64,000 bases of DNA, from positions 618,001 through 682,000 of the forward strand of contig NZ_CP127407.1 of the NCBI RefSeq assembly GCF_030291075.1, read 5' to 3'. Shown one piece after another: positions 29,122 to 37,604 of the stretch (position 1 is the stretch's first letter; every line of letters begins with the position of its first letter). The position numbers and the translations under genes were made by a program. Origin of the DNA: Stenotrophomonas sp. 57. Lineage in GTDB: Bacteria > Pseudomonadota > Gammaproteobacteria > Xanthomonadales > Xanthomonadaceae. The notes under the pieces are model-generated. The model was not told the DNA's origin, searched no databases, and saw only the letters and a list, made by a program, of their open reading frames with translations.

Positions 29122-30843
29122 GTGAACGCGCTTGCTGCAACCGCTGCCGACGATGCCGAAGGCCGCATCCTGGATGCGTTGCTGGCGCGTGGCCGGCTGA
29201 AGGAGGGAGATCTTGCGCGGGCACGGCCGCTGCACGCCGAGGCCGGTGGCAGCCTGCTCGGCCTGCTGGTGCGGCTGGGGCTGGTGTCCGAACGTGACCA
29301 GGCGCAGGCCAGCGCCGAGGTGCTGGACCTGCCCTTGCTGGAGGGCAAGCAGCTGCCCGACGCGCCGCCGCAGGGCCTGGCCGAGGGCCTGCCGCTGTCG
29401 CTGCGCTTCCTCAAGCAGTTCCACGTGTGTCCGCTGGCGCTGGATGAACAGGGCGTGCGGCTGTGGCTGGCCGACGCTCACGATCCGTACCCGCAGCAGG
29501 CCGTGCAGCTGGCGCTGGGTGTGCCGGTGACGCCGGTGCTGGGCATGCGCGCGGAGATCGACGACCTGGTCGAGCGCTGGTTCGGCCAAGGCCGCAGCGC
29601 GATGGGCGCGATCGTTGAAACCGCAGACGGCGAGGGCGGCGCGGTCGACGACATCGAGCACCTGCGCGACCTGGCCTCGGAAGCGCCGGTGATCCGCCTG
29701 GTCAACCTGGTGATCCAGCGTGCGGTGGAACTGCGTGCCTCGGACATCCATGTCGAGCCGTTCGAGAGCCGGTTGAAGGTGCGTTACCGCGTCGACGGCG
29801 TGCTGGTGGAGGGCGAAAGCCCGCCGGCCAATCTCACCGCCGCGGTGATCAGCCGCATCAAGATCATGGCCCGGCTCAACATCGCCGAGCGCCGCCTGCC
29901 GCAGGATGGCCGCATCATGCTGCGCGTGCAGGGCAAGGAGCTGGACCTGCGCGTGAGCACGGTGCCGACCGCGCACGGCGAGAGCGTGGTGATGCGACTG
30001 CTCGACCGCGAAACGGTGGTATTCGATTTCCATCGCCTGGGCTTCACCGACGCGTTCCTGCCGCAGTTCCGCAAGGTGCTGGAACAGCCGCACGGCATCC
30101 TGCTGGTCACCGGCCCGACCGGCTCGGGCAAGACCACCACGCTGTATACCGCGCTGAGCCAGCTCAACACCGCCGACGTCAAGATCATCACGGTGGAAGA
30201 TCCGGTCGAGTACCAGATCGAAGGCATCAACCAGATCCAGGCCAAGCCGCAGATCGGGTTGGATTTCGCCAACGCGCTGCGCAGCATCGTCCGCCAGGAC
30301 CCGGACATCATCATGATCGGCGAAATGCGCGACCTGGAAACCGCGCGCATCGCCATCCAGTCGGCGCTGACCGGCCACCTGGTGCTGTCCACCCTGCACA
30401 CCAACAATGCGGCCGGCGGTATCACCCGCCTGCTCGACATGGGCGTGGAAGACTACCTGCTCACGTCGACCATCAACGGCATTCTCGCCCAACGCCTGGT
30501 GCGCCGGCTGGAACCGACGCATGCCGAGCGCTATGAAGCCTCGCCGGAGGAAATCGAACGATTCGAGCTGCGTCGCCTGCAGCCGCAGGGCACGATCCAC
30601 CTGTACCGCCCGAAGCCCTCGGCGCTGGCGCCGACCGGTTACCTGGGCCGCACCACCATCATGGAATTCCTGGTGATGAACGACGCACTGCGCCGTGCAG
30701 TGATGCGTCGCGACGGCATGGGCGAGATCGAACGCATCGCGCGCGAAGCCGGCATGCGCACCATGTACGAGGATGGCCTGTGCAAGGCGCTGAGCGGGCA
30801 GACCACGATCGAGGAAGTGCTGCGCGTGACCGAGGAAAGCTGA
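29122..30843 (+). CDS. xpsE: Type II secretion ATPase XpsE (GspE)
   Basis: A 573-residue cytoplasmic hexameric ATPase that powers pseudopilus assembly, docked through XpsL. N1 and N2 domains (about residues 1-210) precede the motor. Walker A is G-P-T-G-S-G-K-T-T-T near residue 331, with the Asp box I-I-T-V-E-D-P-V-E-Y and Walker B D-P-D-I-I-M-I-G-E-M-R-D near 393. Oddly, the four-cysteine zinc motif found in many GspE proteins near Q-R-L-V-R-R is missing; the whole protein has only two cysteines. The GTG start follows CAGGAGAG. It is the first gene of the xps operon, as in Xanthomonas. Confidence 0.95.
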   Translation: MNALAATAADDAEGRILDALLARGRLKEGDLARARPLHAEAGGSLLGLLVRLGLVSERDQAQASAEVLDLPLLEGKQLPDAPPQGLAEGLPLSLRFLKQFHVCPLALDEQGVRLWLADAHDPYPQQAVQLALGVPVTPVLGMRAEIDDLVERWFGQGRSAMGAIVETADGEGGAVDDIEHLRDLASEAPVIRLVNLVIQRAVELRASDIHVEPFESRLKVRYRVDGVLVEGESPPANLTAAVISRIKIMARLNIAERRLPQDGRIMLRVQGKELDLRVSTVPTAHGESVVMRLLDRETVVFDFHRLGFTDAFLPQFRKVLEQPHGILLVTGPTGSGKTTTLYTALSQLNTADVKIITVEDPVEYQIEGINQIQAKPQIGLDFANALRSIVRQDPDIIMIGEMRDLETARIAIQSALTGHLVLSTLHTNNAAGGITRLLDMGVEDYLLTSTINGILAQRLVRRLEPTHAERYEASPEEIERFELRRLQPQGTIHLYRPKPSALAPTGYLGRTTIMEFLVMNDALRRAVMRRDGMGEIERIAREAGMRTMYEDGLCKALSGQTTIEEVLRVTEES

Positions 30844-30867
30844 TGCGCGCAGGACGCCAGGGCTGAC

Positions 30868-32088
30868 ATGCCGAACTACCGTTACAAAGCGCTCAATCCG
30901 CACGGCGAGATCTTCGACGGGCAGATGGAAGCGGCCAGCGAGGCCGAACTGATCGCGCGCCTGCAGGACCAGGGGCACCTGCCGATGGAAACGCAGCTGG
31001 CCGACGGAGGCGCGATCGGTGGCAGCAGCTGGCGCACCCTGCTGCGCCAGCGCCCGTTGCAGGGCGCCGCGCTGCTGCAGTTCACCCAGCAGCTGGCAAC
31101 CCTGCTCGGCGCCGGCCAGCCGCTGGACCGTGCGCTGTCGATCCTGCTGGGGCTGCCGGAAGACGAACGTTCGCGCCGCGCGATCACCGACATCCGTGAC
31201 GTGGTGCGCGGTGGTTCGCCGCTGTCGACCGCATTGGAACGCCAGCACGGCCTGTTCTCGCGGCTGTACGTCAACATGGTGCGTGCCGGCGAGGCGGGTG
31301 GCAGCCTGCACGAGACGCTGCAGCGGCTGGCCGACTACCTCGAACGCAGCCGCGCGCTGCAGGGCAAGGTGATCAACGCACTGGTCTATCCGGCCATCCT
31401 GCTGGTGGTGGTGGGCGGTGCGCTGTTGTTCCTGCTCGGTTACGTGGTGCCGCAGTTCGCACAGATGTACGAGAGCCTGGACGTAGCGCTGCCATGGTTC
31501 ACCAACGCCGTGCTGCAGCTCGGCCTGTTCGTGCGGGACTGGTGGGTACTGCTGCTGGTGGTGCCTGCAGTGCTGGCGCTGTTCTTCGAGCGCAAGGCGC
31601 GGCAACCGGCGTTCCGGCTGGCACTGGACGGCTGGCTGCTGCAGCGCCGCGGCATCGGTCGCCTGCTGGGTGAACTGGAAACCGCACGGCTGGCGCGCAC
31701 GCTGGGCACCCTGCTGCGCAATGGCGTGCCGCTGCTTGGCGCTTTGGGCATCGCCCGCAACGTACTGGGCAACCGCGCGCTGGCCGCCGATGTGGAAGCG
31801 GCCGCCGATGAAGTAAAAAATGGTGCCGGCCTGTCGCTGGCGCTGTCACGCGGCAAGCGCTTCCCGCGCCTGGCCCTGCAGATGATCCAGGTCGGCGAGG
31901 AATCCGGGGCCCTCGACACCATGCTGTTGAAGGCTGCCGACACGTTCGAACAGGACAGCGCACGGCGCATCGATCGCCTGCTGGCCGCGATGGTGCCGGC
32001 CATCACCCTGGTGCTGGCCTCGGTGGTCGGCGCGGTGATCGTGGCCGTGCTGGTGCCGCTGTACGACCTGACCAATGCCATCGGTTGA
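30868..32088 (+). CDS. xpsF: Type II secretion platform protein XpsF (GspF)
   Basis: A 406-residue polytopic inner-membrane protein at the centre of the assembly platform. It starts M-P-N-Y-R-Y-K-A-L with the short N-terminal domain. Two T2SSF domains follow: F-T-Q-Q-L-A-T-L-L-G-A-G-Q-P-L near residue 72 and the matching A-R-L-A-R-T-L-G-T-L-L-R-N-G-V-P-L near 275. Three membrane helices are seen (about 170-190, 210-235 and 375-400). It lies 24 bases after xpsE. Confidence 0.95.
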   Translation: MPNYRYKALNPHGEIFDGQMEAASEAELIARLQDQGHLPMETQLADGGAIGGSSWRTLLRQRPLQGAALLQFTQQLATLLGAGQPLDRALSILLGLPEDERSRRAITDIRDVVRGGSPLSTALERQHGLFSRLYVNMVRAGEAGGSLHETLQRLADYLERSRALQGKVINALVYPAILLVVVGGALLFLLGYVVPQFAQMYESLDVALPWFTNAVLQLGLFVRDWWVLLLVVPAVLALFFERKARQPAFRLALDGWLLQRRGIGRLLGELETARLARTLGTLLRNGVPLLGALGIARNVLGNRALAADVEAAADEVKNGAGLSLALSRGKRFPRLALQMIQVGEESGALDTMLLKAADTFEQDSARRIDRLLAAMVPAITLVLASVVGAVIVAVLVPLYDLTNAIG

Positions 32089-32137
32089 TGATGGTTCCCT
32101 ACGCAACCCCGACACTCCGCAACTGAAAGGACCGACC

Positions 32138-32581
32138 ATGATTGCTTCCCGTCGACCGATCCGCCTTTCCTTCACCGCCGCGCGCAACCAGTCGGGCATG
32201 AGCCTGCTGGAAATCATCATCGTCATTGTGCTGATTGGCGCGGTGCTGACCCTGGTCGCCAGCCGCGTGCTGGGCGGTGCCGACCGCGGCAAGGCCAACA
32301 TCGCCAAGGCGCAGGTGCAGACCGTGGCATCCAAGATCGACAACTACCAGATCGACACCGGCAAGCTGCCCGGCTCGCTGAACGACCTGGTGACCGCGCC
32401 CGCTGGCGTGGGTGGCTGGCTGGGCCCGTATGCCAAGCCGGCCGATCTGAACGACCCGTGGGGCCACGCGCTGGAATACCGTGCGCCGGGCGAGGGCCAG
32501 CCGTACGAGCTGGTCAGCCTGGGCAAGGATGGCAAGGCCGGTGGCAGCAGCGTCGACGCCGACATCCGCTACCAGCCCTGA
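32138..32581 (+). CDS. xpsG: Major pseudopilin XpsG (GspG)
   Basis: A 147-residue pseudopilin forming the body of the periplasmic pseudopilus. A basic 23-residue leader ends at the prepilin peptidase site Q-S-G/M-S-L-L-E, followed by the hydrophobic helix I-I-I-V-I-V-L-I-G. The C-terminal half shows the GspG pattern Y-x-x-D-T-G-x-L-P, W-L-G-P-Y, N-D-P-W-G-x-x-x-E-Y and G-K-D-G. The start with an AAAGG ribosome site is preferred over the longer frame. The prepilin peptidase gene is not in this window. Confidence 0.95.
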   Translation: MIASRRPIRLSFTAARNQSGMSLLEIIIVIVLIGAVLTLVASRVLGGADRGKANIAKAQVQTVASKIDNYQIDTGKLPGSLNDLVTAPAGVGGWLGPYAKPADLNDPWGHALEYRAPGEGQPYELVSLGKDGKAGGSSVDADIRYQP

Positions 32582-32587
32582 GCCTGC

Positions 32588-33082
32588 ATGACGCACGTCC
32601 TGCCGCGCCGGCTGCCACGCCCGCGCCTGCCCGGCAGGCGTGCGGCGGGCCTGTCGCTGCTGGAAATGCTGTTGGTGATCGCGCTGATTGCCGCGATCGG
32701 CCTGATCACCGCCGCTGGCCTGTCGCGCGGCTTTGCCGGCATGCAGCTGCGCAGCGCCGGCAAGGACATTGCCAACCAGCTGCGCATGGTGCGCGCGCAG
32801 GCCATCGCCCGCGGCGAGCCGCAGCGCTTCGTGATCGAGCCGGCGCGACGCCACTGGCAAGGTGCGAGCCAGCGCCAGGGAGATGTCCCCGCGCAGCTGC
32901 AGGTGCAGTTCGAAGGTGCCGCGCAGCTGGCCACCGCGCCCGGGCAGGGCGTGATCGAGTTCCATCCCGATGGTGGTTCCAGCGGGGGCCGCATCCGCTT
33001 GCAGCGCGACGGCGCCGAATGGCGCATCGATGTCGGCTGGCTGACCGGCGAGGTCCGCTCCGGTCCCTGGCGGGCCCCATGA
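32588..33082 (+). CDS. xpsH: Minor pseudopilin XpsH (GspH)
   Basis: A 164-residue minor pseudopilin. An Arg/Pro-rich leader of about 20 residues leads to A-A-G/L-S-L-L-E-M-L-L-V-I-A-L-I, with the conserved Glu at +5. The rest has the GspH pattern (Q-L-R-M-V-R-A-Q-A-I-A-R-G-E). It sits between xpsG (7 bases) and xpsI (ATGA overlap). Minor pseudopilins cap and start the pseudopilus. Confidence 0.92.
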   Translation: MTHVLPRRLPRPRLPGRRAAGLSLLEMLLVIALIAAIGLITAAGLSRGFAGMQLRSAGKDIANQLRMVRAQAIARGEPQRFVIEPARRHWQGASQRQGDVPAQLQVQFEGAAQLATAPGQGVIEFHPDGGSSGGRIRLQRDGAEWRIDVGWLTGEVRSGPWRAP

Positions 33083-33504
33083 AGCGGCGCGCAGGTGGCT
33101 TCACGTTGCTGGAAGTGATCATCGCCTTCGCCCTGCTGGGCCTGGCGCTGACACTGCTGCTGGGCAGCCTGTCCGGTGGCGCGAAACAGGTGCGCGAGGC
33201 CGAGGTGCGTACGCGTGCGGTGCTGCATGCACAGTCGTTGCTGGCCGAAGCCGGTGTCGCATCCCCCTTGCAGGTCGGGCGCCAGCAGGGCGACTGGGAA
33301 CAGGGGCGTTACCACTGGGAACTGCAGGTGCAGCCGTGGGTGGAGCCGCGTGCCGGCAATGCGATGCAGGCGCAGGCACAATCGCCGGGTGCGCCGTGGC
33401 TGGCCGAACTGCAGCTGCAGGTCCGCTGGGGCGACAGCGAGCGCGAGCAACTGCGCTGGCGCAGCCTGCGCCTGCTGCCGCCGGACCTGGAGAGCGCGCG
33501 ATGA
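33079..33504 (+). CDS. xpsI: Minor pseudopilin XpsI (GspI)
   Basis: A 141-residue minor pseudopilin. The leader M-K-R-R-A-G-G ends before F-T-L-L-E-V-I-I-A-F-A-L-L-G-L-A. The ATG overlaps the xpsH stop by four bases. The conserved Glu at +5 and the position between H and J identify it. With J and K it is expected to form the tip complex. Confidence 0.92.
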   Translation: MKRRAGGFTLLEVIIAFALLGLALTLLLGSLSGGAKQVREAEVRTRAVLHAQSLLAEAGVASPLQVGRQQGDWEQGRYHWELQVQPWVEPRAGNAMQAQAQSPGAPWLAELQLQVRWGDSEREQLRWRSLRLLPPDLESAR

Positions 33505-34133
33505 AGCGCCGCGCCGCAGGCTTCACCCTGGTGGAAGTGATGCTGGCCACGGTGCTGTTGGCCGGTGGCCTGGCGCTGGCGTTCGCCAGCGTGCGCTCGG
33601 CGATGGCGGTGAGCCAGCGTGGCGAGCAGATTGCCGCCGAGAGCGAACGCATGCGTGCGGTCGAGGCCCTGCTGCGGCGACAACTGGCCGGTGCGCTGCG
33701 CACGCCGCTGGAAGTGCCTGATCCCACCCGCGAACCGATCTTCTTCCAGGGCGAAGAGCAACGCATGCTGTTTGCCGCCGATCTGCCCGGTTATCTCGGC
33801 CGCGGTGGGGCGTACCTGCATGCATTGCAGGTGGATGGCCGCAGCGGCCAGCAACGCCTGCTGCTGGACCTGGTGCTGCTGCAGGAAGGCGAGCGCATTG
33901 CCGAGAATCCGCCGCGCCCGCCGGAGGTGCTGGTGGAGAACCTGAAATCGGTGCAGCTGCGCTATCGCGGCATCGATGCCAGCACCGGCCAGGTGACCGA
34001 CTGGATGCAACGCTGGGACGACACCCGGCGCCTGCCGATGCTCGTGGAGATCCAGATCGTGCCCGCCAAGGGGGCGCCCTGGCCCACGCTGGTGGTGGCA
34101 CCGCGCGCCGGTGGCAGCGGAGGTGCACGGTGA
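33501..34133 (+). CDS. xpsJ: Minor pseudopilin XpsJ (GspJ)
   Basis: A 210-residue pseudopilin with leader M-K-R-R-A-A-G before F-T-L-V-E-V-M-L-A-T-V-L-L. Later segments such as L-K-S-V-Q-L-R-Y-R-G and L-P-M-L-V-E-I-Q-I fit GspJ. The start overlaps xpsI (ATGA). The region just after the helix (Q-R-G-E-Q-I-A-A-E-S-E-R-M-R-A-V-E) is strongly charged. Confidence 0.92.
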   Translation: MKRRAAGFTLVEVMLATVLLAGGLALAFASVRSAMAVSQRGEQIAAESERMRAVEALLRRQLAGALRTPLEVPDPTREPIFFQGEEQRMLFAADLPGYLGRGGAYLHALQVDGRSGQQRLLLDLVLLQEGERIAENPPRPPEVLVENLKSVQLRYRGIDASTGQVTDWMQRWDDTRRLPMLVEIQIVPAKGAPWPTLVVAPRAGGSGGAR

Positions 34134-34993
34134 ACCGGGCACGCGGCGCGGCTCTGGTGCTGGTGCTGTGGTTGATCGCGCTGATGACGGCGCTGGTCGG
34201 CGCGTTCGCGCTCAGCGCGCGCGTCGAGCATCTGCAGCAGCGGGTGCTGGACGACGATGCGCGTGGGCAGGAACGGGCGCGGGCGGGACTGGAGTACGCG
34301 CTGACGCGCCTGTCCGCCGATCCGCAGCGGGCGCCGTGGCGTGCCGATGGCCGCACCTATCGCTGGCAGTTCGACGATGCCGCCATCGAGATCAAGGTGC
34401 TGGACGAGAACGGCAAGATCAACCTGAACCTGGCCGACGTGGCCCTGCTGACTGCCTTCCTCAAAGCGCTGGGCGAAGACGAAACGCAGGCCCGCCAGCT
34501 GGCCGGTGCAATCGTCGACTGGCGTGACGAAGACAGCCTGCTGCAGCCAGGAGGTGGCGCAGAAGCCCCCGACTATGCCTCGGCGGGCTTGCCCTATGGC
34601 CCACGCAACAGGCGTTTCGAGACGCTGGGTGAGCTGCAGCGCGTGCTCGGCATGCGCGGTGCGCTGTACCAGGCCATGCTGCCGCACCTGACCCTGTACA
34701 GCCGGCAGGCGCGGCCGGATCCGCAGTTCGCCAGCGCGCCGGTGCTGACTGCACTGGGCCTGGATGCGGAGACCGTACTGGCCCAGCGCGCCCAGCAGGA
34801 GCGTGACGCCGATTCCGCTGCCGGCGCGTCAACCCTTGCCAGCAGCAGTGGCACCTATAGTATCGAGTCCCGTGTCATCGACGGCAGTGGACGCCGGTCG
34901 GTGTTGCAGGCAGTGGTACGCAATGGCTCGGGCGGGGTTCCCGGGCGGTCCTACACAGTGCTTCGCTGGGAGCAGGGAATGACAGCAAGATGA
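34130..34993 (+). CDS. xpsK: Minor pseudopilin XpsK (GspK)
   Basis: A 287-residue protein starting with GTG that overlaps the xpsJ stop. A short leader precedes G-A-A-L-V-L-V-L-W-L-I-A. As usual for GspK, the +5 Glu is absent. The large periplasmic alpha domain contains D-E-N-G-K-I-N-L-N, a SAM-like segment (L-A-G-A-I-V-D-W-R-D-E-D) and F-E-T-L-G-E-L. It caps the pseudopilus tip with I and J. Confidence 0.93.
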   Translation: MNRARGAALVLVLWLIALMTALVGAFALSARVEHLQQRVLDDDARGQERARAGLEYALTRLSADPQRAPWRADGRTYRWQFDDAAIEIKVLDENGKINLNLADVALLTAFLKALGEDETQARQLAGAIVDWRDEDSLLQPGGGAEAPDYASAGLPYGPRNRRFETLGELQRVLGMRGALYQAMLPHLTLYSRQARPDPQFASAPVLTALGLDAETVLAQRAQQERDADSAAGASTLASSSGTYSIESRVIDGSGRRSVLQAVVRNGSGGVPGRSYTVLRWEQGMTAR

Positions 34994-36135
34994 CGGCTTG
35001 GCAGGACAGTGTGCGGCAGGTGCAGGGCCGGATCGGCCCCGGCGCCGGCCGTTTCCTGCGCTGGTGGCGACAATCGCTGCTGGCGTGGGTGCCGGCCCGT
35101 TGGCAGTGGGCGCTGGGCTGGGCGCAGGCACGCCTGCTGCTGCAGCGCGAAGGCGAGCAGCTGCAGGTCTGGCGTGAGGCCGGTGAGCGCCGCGAACCGG
35201 TGGCACGGCTGCCGTGGCCGCTGTCGCCGGCCGAACTGGATCGCGTGCTGGAAGCGCGACTACGCAGCTTGCCGCGGGTGTGGCTGCTGCCGGCCGATGA
35301 CGTGCTGCGCCGCCAGCTGCGGCTGCCAGCGGCGGCGGCCGATCGCCTGCGTGCGGTGGTCGGTTTCGAGATCGACCGGCAGACGCCGTTCGAATCCAGT
35401 CAGGTCAGCTATGACGTACGTGAACTCGGCGCGGCGGGCGAAGGCCAGCTGCAGGTCGAGCTGGTGGCGTGGCCGTTGCGGCAGCTCGAGGTCTGGCGCA
35501 GCGACGTGGGCCAATGGGCCGACGCGCTGGCCGCTGTCGACGCCATCGATGCGCAGGGCAACAGCCTGCAGGTGAACCTGCTGCCGCCCGCGCAGCGCCA
35601 GCTGCGGGCCGATCCGATGCGGCGCTGGAACCTGCTGCTGGCGGTGGCTGCGGTGGTGATGCTGGTGCTGGCTGGCCTGCAGCTGCTCGACAACCGCCGC
35701 GCGGCTGCCGATGAACTGCGTGCCCAGGTCGAGCGCAGTGCGCGCAGTGCGCGTGGTGTGGCCAGTGAACGCGCGCAGCTGCAGGCGCTGATCGACGGTG
35801 CTGCGTTCCTGGAAAAGCAGCGCAGCCAGCGCGCCGGTACGGTGGAGATCTGGACTGAACTGACCCGGCGCCTGCCGGAAGGTACCTACCTGGAAAAGCT
35901 GGCGATCGAGAACAACAACCTGCAGTTGATCGGGCTCAGCCGCGAGGCGTCGCAGCTGGTGCAGCTGCTGCAGGATGCGCCGCAGTGGCGCAAGGTGAAT
36001 CTGACCGGCGTGCTGCAGGCCGATGGTGCCGCCAGCGGCCGCGACCGCTTCACCATGACTGCGGAACTGCAGCCGTTGCCGGCGGCAACCCCGACCCGGG
36101 AGGCGGCCGATGCCGATGCCAAGCGCACGCCGTGA
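34990..36135 (+). CDS. xpsL: Type II secretion protein XpsL (GspL)
   Basis: A 381-residue bitopic inner-membrane protein that couples the XpsE ATPase to the platform. The cytoplasmic actin-like domain (about residues 40-210) contains V-V-G-F-E-I-D-R-Q-T-P-F, typical of xanthomonad XpsL. One helix follows (W-N-L-L-L-A-V-A-A-V-V-M-L-V-L, about 214-232). A coiled-coil and PilN-like periplasmic domain complete it. It overlaps xpsK by four bases and xpsM by 26 bases. Confidence 0.9.
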   Translation: MTAWQDSVRQVQGRIGPGAGRFLRWWRQSLLAWVPARWQWALGWAQARLLLQREGEQLQVWREAGERREPVARLPWPLSPAELDRVLEARLRSLPRVWLLPADDVLRRQLRLPAAAADRLRAVVGFEIDRQTPFESSQVSYDVRELGAAGEGQLQVELVAWPLRQLEVWRSDVGQWADALAAVDAIDAQGNSLQVNLLPPAQRQLRADPMRRWNLLLAVAAVVMLVLAGLQLLDNRRAAADELRAQVERSARSARGVASERAQLQALIDGAAFLEKQRSQRAGTVEIWTELTRRLPEGTYLEKLAIENNNLQLIGLSREASQLVQLLQDAPQWRKVNLTGVLQADGAASGRDRFTMTAELQPLPAATPTREAADADAKRTP

Positions 36136-36823
36136 CCGCTGGCTGGCGCTGGCACTGCTGCTGGCAGTGCTGGGCCTGGCCTATCTGCTGCTGGTGCACC
36201 CCTGGTTTACCCAGCCGCTGCGCGAGATCGATGCCGATGTCGCCGCGCTGCGCGAACGCGAATCGCGCGTGCAGGCACAGCTGCAGCAGAAGCCGCAGAT
36301 CGAGCAGCGCCTGCGTGCCACCCAGGACGCCCTGCAGCAACGGCCGGGCTTCCTGCGCGAAGCGACCGCCGAAGCGGCCGCCGCTGCGCTTGGCGCCAAG
36401 CTGCAGGATGCGGTGGCGATGGCCAGCCCGGGCAACCGCAGCTGCACCATCAGCAACCGCACCCCGCTCACCGACAACCGCCGGGACGCCGAGTTCGTGC
36501 GCGTGGCCATGCAGGTACGCCTGCGCTGTGGCGTGGCCGAACTGGCCACCGTGCTGCACAGCCTGGAAACCGGCAGCCCGCGCTTGTTCGTCGACAATCT
36601 CAACCTGATCGCGCAGCGCTTCCAGCAGTCGCCGAATGAATCCGGGCTTGGTCTGGATGTGTCGTTCGAGCTGGCCGGCTACCTGCTGCCCGGCGCTGCT
36701 GCCGATGGCAGTGTGCCGACGCCTGGCGCCGAGCCGGTGTCGGCGCCGCAGCCCCCTTCGGCTGCACCCGCCCCCGCACCGGCTGCGCCGGCCGAGGGAC
36801 AGGAGGTGGCCGATGAAACTTGA
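36110..36823 (+). CDS. xpsM: Type II secretion protein XpsM (GspM)
   Basis: A 237-residue protein with one N-terminal membrane helix (about residues 11-27), a coiled coil rich in Glu/Gln/Arg (about 35-85), a ferredoxin-like periplasmic domain with one Cys pair, and a Pro/Ala-rich tail. XpsM stabilises XpsL and contacts XpsN. The start lies inside xpsL; a second in-frame ATG two codons later is equally possible. Confidence 0.9.
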   Translation: MPMPSARRDRWLALALLLAVLGLAYLLLVHPWFTQPLREIDADVAALRERESRVQAQLQQKPQIEQRLRATQDALQQRPGFLREATAEAAAAALGAKLQDAVAMASPGNRSCTISNRTPLTDNRRDAEFVRVAMQVRLRCGVAELATVLHSLETGSPRLFVDNLNLIAQRFQQSPNESGLGLDVSFELAGYLLPGAAADGSVPTPGAEPVSAPQPPSAAPAPAPAAPAEGQEVADET

Positions 36824-37595
36824 GCAGATCAGCCTGCGCACCGGTTTCCTGCTGGCGCTGGCGGGTTGGGCGGCGGCGATCTGGCTGGCCACCGGCTTCG
36901 GCTTGGGCAGCCAGCTGCCGGGCGCCGGTGGCGATGCCGATGCCGCGCCATCACTGCCGACCCTGCCGCCACTGGCGGCCGAACGCATGGCCAGCGCCGA
37001 CAGCTACAGCGTCATCGGCGAGCGCCCGCTGTTCGCCGAAGACCGCAAGCCAAGACCTTACCTGCTGGGTGGCAGCGAACCGGCCGCCAGCGCCGCGTTG
37101 CGCCTGACCGGGGTGCTGATGACCGGCGATTTCGGCATGGCCACCTTCAGTACCGAACAGAACCGTTCGCTGCGCCTGCGGCTCAATGGTGACGCGGTGG
37201 ACGGCTGGCAGCTGGTCGCACTGGCACCACGCCAGGCCACGGTGATCGGTCCTGGTGGGAGCCAGGTGCTGGAACTTGCCGTGTTCAACGGCCAGGGAGG
37301 GGAGCCTCCCACCGTGCTGCGTGGCGCCAACGGCGCGCCGCCGGCGCCCGGGGCCTTGCCACCGCCGCCGCAGCAGCCCCCCGCACCGGTGCAGGCATCC
37401 CCCGCTGCGGCCCCGCGCGCGCCTGACAGTGCCGCCTCCGCAGCATCGGCCGCGGCTGCACCCCCTGCCAACAACAACGGCCCCAGCGAAGCGCAGATGC
37501 AGGCCATCCGCGAACGCATCCAGGCCCGCCGTCGCCAGCTGCAACAACAGCAGCAACAACCGTCGCCGCCCCCGGGCGATGGCACCAACCGATAG
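36813..37595 (+). CDS. xpsN: Type II secretion protein XpsN (GspC-like role)
   Basis: A 260-residue bitopic protein. The N-terminal helix (about residues 11-27) precedes a homology-region-like domain with S-Y-x-V-I-G-E-R-P-L-F and L-R-L-T-G-V-L-M-T. The C-terminal third is Pro/Ala/Gln-rich and ends in a Gln run before P-P-P-G-D-G. In Xanthomonas, XpsN is known to connect the LM platform to secretin XpsD, the job GspC does elsewhere; no separate gspC is seen in this operon. It overlaps xpsM by 11 bases. Confidence 0.88.
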   Translation: MKLEQISLRTGFLLALAGWAAAIWLATGFGLGSQLPGAGGDADAAPSLPTLPPLAAERMASADSYSVIGERPLFAEDRKPRPYLLGGSEPAASAALRLTGVLMTGDFGMATFSTEQNRSLRLRLNGDAVDGWQLVALAPRQATVIGPGGSQVLELAVFNGQGGEPPTVLRGANGAPPAPGALPPPPQQPPAPVQASPAAAPRAPDSAASAASAAAAPPANNNGPSEAQMQAIRERIQARRRQLQQQQQQPSPPPGDGTNR

Positions 37596-37604
37596 AGTGA
37601 ATGC

